Positions 61,342 to 64,000 of a stretch of 64,000 bases of DNA are shown one piece after another. Every line of letters begins with the position of its first letter. Within the stretch, counting starts at the first letter, position 1. The notes beneath the pieces were generated by a model that saw only the letters and a program-made list of their open reading frames with translations, was not told the origin of the DNA and ran no database searches. This stretch comes from Ga0077527 sp038316355. GTDB taxonomy: Bacteria > Pseudomonadota > Gammaproteobacteria > Burkholderiales > SG8-41. The stretch lies in NCBI GenBank assembly GCA_038316355.1, contig JBBQAO010000011.1, forward strand, positions 1 through 64,000. The letters are read 5' to 3'. The translations under genes were made by a program, and so were the position numbers.

Positions 61342-63099
61342 ATGCTGAAAAACCTGCTGCTCCATCTGCTGCGCACGCCGGTACGGCTGTTGCGTTCCCG
61401 TCGTGACTCCCGCGTATGGTCTGACCTTGAATCCGCAATCGCGGATTTTAATCAGCGCAACTACACCGAAGTGATTGCCAAATGCCGGGCTGCGCTGGCG
61501 CGGGAGCCGCGCAGCGCCCAGGCCAACCATCTGTGCGGCCGCGCCCTGATCGAACTGGACCGGCATGCCGAGGCGGCGCCTTACCTCAGCGCTGCGGTGG
61601 CTGCGGACCCCGCACTGGCGGAAGCGCATTCCGATTTTGCGCTGGTGATGCTCAAGGCCGGTGATCACCGGGCCGCAGAACGGTCTTGCCGGCAGGCCGT
61701 GACAGTGCAGCCGAAGGAACCCAGATACCGGCTGCATCTGGCGGAAATCCTCGAATCCACGGGCCGCGACAAAGAGGCCCTTGATGAACTGTTGGCTGCG
61801 CAGGAATACGCGCCGGAGCAGGCCGATGTGCTGCAGCAACTGATCATCAAACTGGATCAGCTGGGCCTGTACTCTGAAGCCCTGCATGTCGCGGAGCGAT
61901 CATTCACGGAACTGGGAGAAACCTTCGAGACCTGGTTTTTTCTGGCCTATGCCCGGTATTCAACCGGTGATCTGCAGGGCGCGGTTGCGGCAGGCCGCAA
62001 GGCCATCGGTTTTCGCAAGGATGTGCCGGGTATCTATGTGACTTTGGGCTCAGCGCTGCTCTCATTGGGAGAAATTGACGAAGCCGCTGCAGCGTATAAA
62101 CGCGCGCTCAAGGTCTTGCCGGACTATCCCGATGCAATGTTCCATCTCGGCATGCTGAACCTGATGCGCGGGCGTTACCGGGATGGCTGGGCCGGGTTCG
62201 AGTATCGGTTCAAGATCCGGCGCGCGATCAGGCGTGTCTGTGAGCCGCGCTGGAACGGCACTTCCTTGCGCGAGCGGACCATTCATGTGATGCGCGAGCA
62301 GGGTATCGGCGACGACATCATGTATTCGTCCTGTTTCCCGCAACTGATCCGCGATGCAAAACATTGTTATATCGAATGTGAGCCGCGGCTGGAGAAACTG
62401 CTGGCCAGGTCTTTTCCTGAAGCGACGTTTATCCCAATGGTGGATAACGCGATCAAGGAAGCGGTATTGCGCCGCGACGATTTTGATGTGCGGATTTTCA
62501 GCGCCAGCGTGCCGGGGTACCTCAGGAACTCGCTGCGTGATTTTCCACCGCATCAGGGGTATCTCAAGGTCGATGCGGGACGCGCAGCCCATTGGCGGGA
62601 AAAGCTGGCTGCGCTGGGTAATGGCCTGAGGGTTGGTATTTCCTGGAAAGGCGGCACGGTTTATACCAATCGCAACCGGCGCACCCTGTCACTGGAGGCA
62701 TTACATCCGGTGCTTGCGCTGCCCGGGGTGCGCTGGATCAATCTGCAATATGGTGAGCGTGCCGCGGAGACTGCTGGCTTCAAGGAAGCCCACGCCATTG
62801 AAATCACGGACTGGCCGCAGGCTATCGATGGTGACTATGACGAAACCGCAGCGCTGGTCAGCGAACTGGATCTGGTGATCAGCGTTTGTACTTCGGTTAT
62901 TCATCTGGCTGGAGCTCTGGGCAGGCCGGTCTGGGTGATGGTGCCCCATGCGCCCGAGTGGCGTTATGGCCTGGAAGGCGAGGCGATGCCCTGGTATCCG
63001 ACCGCCAAACTGATGCGCCAAACCGAGGCCGGGACATGGGATGCGGTGATTCGCAGGACGACTGAGGACCTCGCCCGTCGTTTAATAACCAGTTCTTGA
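61342..63099 (+). CDS. TPR-repeat glycosyltransferase (copy 2)
   Basis: A 585-residue paralogue of the preceding protein, co-linear over its whole length: same start (MLKNLLLHLLRTPVRLLRSRRDSR), same TPR arrangement, and the same GT domain signatures (HVMREQGIGDDIMYSSCFPQLI, LSLEALHPVLALPGVRWINLQYG, DLVISVCTSVIHLAGALGRPVWVM). It is clearly a tandem duplication, separated by 41 bp, now diverged in many loops. The two may have different acceptor preferences. It precedes pilA by 280 bp. Confidence 0.87.
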   Translation: MLKNLLLHLLRTPVRLLRSRRDSRVWSDLESAIADFNQRNYTEVIAKCRAALAREPRSAQANHLCGRALIELDRHAEAAPYLSAAVAADPALAEAHSDFALVMLKAGDHRAAERSCRQAVTVQPKEPRYRLHLAEILESTGRDKEALDELLAAQEYAPEQADVLQQLIIKLDQLGLYSEALHVAERSFTELGETFETWFFLAYARYSTGDLQGAVAAGRKAIGFRKDVPGIYVTLGSALLSLGEIDEAAAAYKRALKVLPDYPDAMFHLGMLNLMRGRYRDGWAGFEYRFKIRRAIRRVCEPRWNGTSLRERTIHVMREQGIGDDIMYSSCFPQLIRDAKHCYIECEPRLEKLLARSFPEATFIPMVDNAIKEAVLRRDDFDVRIFSASVPGYLRNSLRDFPPHQGYLKVDAGRAAHWREKLAALGNGLRVGISWKGGTVYTNRNRRTLSLEALHPVLALPGVRWINLQYGERAAETAGFKEAHAIEITDWPQAIDGDYDETAALVSELDLVISVCTSVIHLAGALGRPVWVMVPHAPEWRYGLEGEAMPWYPTAKLMRQTEAGTWDAVIRRTTEDLARRLITSS

Positions 63100-63246
63100 G
63101 TGACTATTTTTGTCACATCCTGACAGTTTACGCATGGCGGCAAGAGATTGTTCGTAATGTGGAGCAATGAACGCTTAAACCCATCCAAAAAATGTGCGTG
63201 ATGTCACAGCGGTTTGATTCGGAGTTTAAATTGGACTAAAAAAATT

Positions 63247-63266
63247 AATAAAAACAATGAGTTATG
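63247..63266 (+). repeat. Dispersed AT-rich element, copy 10 (upstream of the pilin promoter)
   Basis: AATAAAAACAATGAGTTATG, a full consensus match. It ends about 37 bp before the -24 element of the sigma-54 promoter, the place where an IHF-type bend would help an enhancer-bound activator reach the polymerase. Confidence 0.7.
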
Positions 63267-63302
63267 TTCTATTTTGGAAGGGGTGGCTTTATGTGTTTCG
63301 GC

Positions 63303-63318
63303 TGGTACAGCTCTTGCT
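63303..63318 (+). promoter_or_regulatory. Sigma-54 promoter of the pilin gene
   Basis: TGGTACAGCTCTTGCT fits the -24/-12 consensus TGGCAC-N5-TTGCW with one change; GG (63304-63305) and GC (63316-63317) are separated by the required 10 bp. Pilin genes in Pseudomonas and relatives use RpoN with PilR, so this fits the gene. Confidence 0.75.
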
Positions 63319-63379
63319 CAATAGGTATCGCGGGCACTGACCTGCTTAACGTATTTCAATTTTTTGGGAGCTTCATCAT

Positions 63380-63814
63380 ATGAGAAACCTGCAAAAAGGC
63401 TTTACGCTGATCGAACTGATGATCGTTGTGGCGATTATCGGCATTCTGGCGGCGATTGCGATTCCGCAGTATCAGGACTACATCACCCGTGCGAAGTGGC
63501 AGGACAATATCGCCCGCGTGCAATCCTGGAAAACCGCGATTGCCGAGTGCCTGCAGAACAACGCCGGCTCACAATCCGAGTGCGACACCACCGCTGAAGT
63601 GACTTCGGCTACCGGCGCCGTGTTCCCCACCGGCACCAGCGCCAACCTGTCGAGCATCTCGTTCAGCGTCGCCGGGATCATGATCGCCGGCACCCCGGCA
63701 GTGTCGGATTGCAACGTTCTGGTTGTTCCGCAAATCAGCGCGACTTCAGTGACTTGGGGCTACACGGTCAGCGGCACCGGCTGCGGCAAATCGAAAACCG
63801 GCGTGGGCACCTGA
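63380..63814 (+). CDS. Type IV pilin (PilA family)
   Basis: A 144-residue major-pilin-like protein. The short leader MRNLQKG is cut after Gly7 by prepilin peptidase; the mature N-terminus FTLIELMIVVAIIGILAAIAIPQYQDYITRAKWQDN has the conserved Glu5 and the hydrophobic helix. The globular part has four Cys (in AECLQN, SECDT, SDCNV, GTGCGK), enough for two disulphides; the last pair may close the D-region. The Ser/Thr-rich head offers glycosylation sites, relevant to the adjacent TPR-glycosyltransferases. A sigma-54 promoter precedes and a terminator follows it. Confidence 0.93.
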   Translation: MRNLQKGFTLIELMIVVAIIGILAAIAIPQYQDYITRAKWQDNIARVQSWKTAIAECLQNNAGSQSECDTTAEVTSATGAVFPTGTSANLSSISFSVAGIMIAGTPAVSDCNVLVVPQISATSVTWGYTVSGTGCGKSKTGVGT

Positions 63815-63841
63815 TCCATTCTGTTTGGTTGTAATGAAAAA

Positions 63842-63866
63842 GCCCCGGGAAACCGGGGCTTTTTTT
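63842..63866 (+). terminator. Rho-independent terminator after the pilin gene
   Basis: Stem GCCCCGG/CCGGGGC with a GAAA tetraloop, flanked by an A run and a T run of seven. Confidence 0.92.
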
Positions 63867-64000
63867 CGTACACGGGGGCGGGCAGCCTGTCTGCGTGATG
63901 CACTGTGTATTGGCAAAACCGGCGGCTTCCGTGATGATCGCAGGATTGTCCGGTTACTGAATGGCTTCCATGTCTGCCGATCAACTCCAGTACGGGATGT

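Noticed and set aside
63961..64000. Start of a new gene at the right edge
   Set aside because: An ATG opens a frame to the window end, but only 13 codons are visible and there is no clear ribosome site. The stretch 63867-64000 otherwise shows nothing.

Overview
The window looks like a GC-rich betaproteobacterial chromosome. The evidence is the rpsU-yqeY-dnaG-rpoD macromolecular-synthesis block, an RpoD with a Lys/Ala-rich N-terminal extension, several Bug/TctC-type binding proteins, and the general protein style (Burkholderiales/Rhodocyclales-like; genus not determined). There is one tRNA. I saw no rRNA operon, insertion sequence, prophage or CRISPR array. All assignments come from reading motifs, without database searches.

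Layout. 1-4.7 kb: aldo/keto reductase, a VOC protein and a TAXI-TRAP transporter (binding protein plus fused permease). 4.7-14.7 kb: housekeeping genes (ogt, xerD, folB, plsY, tsaD, rpsU, yqeY, dnaG, rpoD, AI-2E permease). 14.9-25.4 kb: a CAU tRNA, an HpcH aldolase/Bug protein/quinone reductase cluster, a membrane Ser/Thr kinase, an SDR, a small Lys-rich secreted protein, a threonine-synthase-like enzyme, an enolase-superfamily dehydratase and a CapA-like protein. 25.4-34.8 kb: a candidate anti-Shine-Dalgarno small RNA, sucCD, a two-subunit NAD-linked formate dehydrogenase and formate-THF ligase. 34.8-38.4 kb: a candidate yybP-ykoY (Mn) riboswitch ahead of two NhaD/ArsB/SLC13-type permeases and a UspA protein. 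38.7-47.2 kb: an oxalate block with a tctCBA-type transporter, oxalyl-CoA decarboxylase, a Crp/Fnr regulator, formyl-CoA transferase and a 10-formyl-THF-hydrolase-like formyltransferase. 47.5-59.0 kb: a signalling island with a CHASE2 Ser/Thr kinase (frameshifted), PP2C phosphatase, FHA protein, CHASE2 nucleotide cyclase, metallo-beta-lactamase phosphodiesterase, GAF-GspE/PilB ATPase and GAF-HD-GYP protein. 59.0-64.0 kb: a small conserved protein, two tandem TPR-glycosyltransferases and a type IV pilin with a sigma-54 promoter.

How the parts fit. Oxalate would be activated by Frc and decarboxylated by Oxc. The formyl group or formate could be oxidised by the formate dehydrogenase or enter folate C1 metabolism through Fhs, with the formyltransferase linking the two. 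Four palindromes of the form TTGAY-N4-GTCAA precede tctC, oxc, frc and sucC. At oxc and frc they sit about 41.5-42 bp upstream of the predicted start with a good -10 box, and at tctC at the same offset with a weaker one; this suggests a small Crp/Fnr regulon, probably read by the embedded regulator.

The most unusual signal is a family of ten AT-rich elements, about 19 bp each (consensus AATAAAAWCAATNANTTAT), spread over the whole window in both orientations. Each fits an IHF-type core (WATCAANNNNTTR, at most one mismatch in the core) behind an A-tract. Seven are intergenic and three lie inside genes; in ogt the element sits inside an apparent 8-residue insertion.
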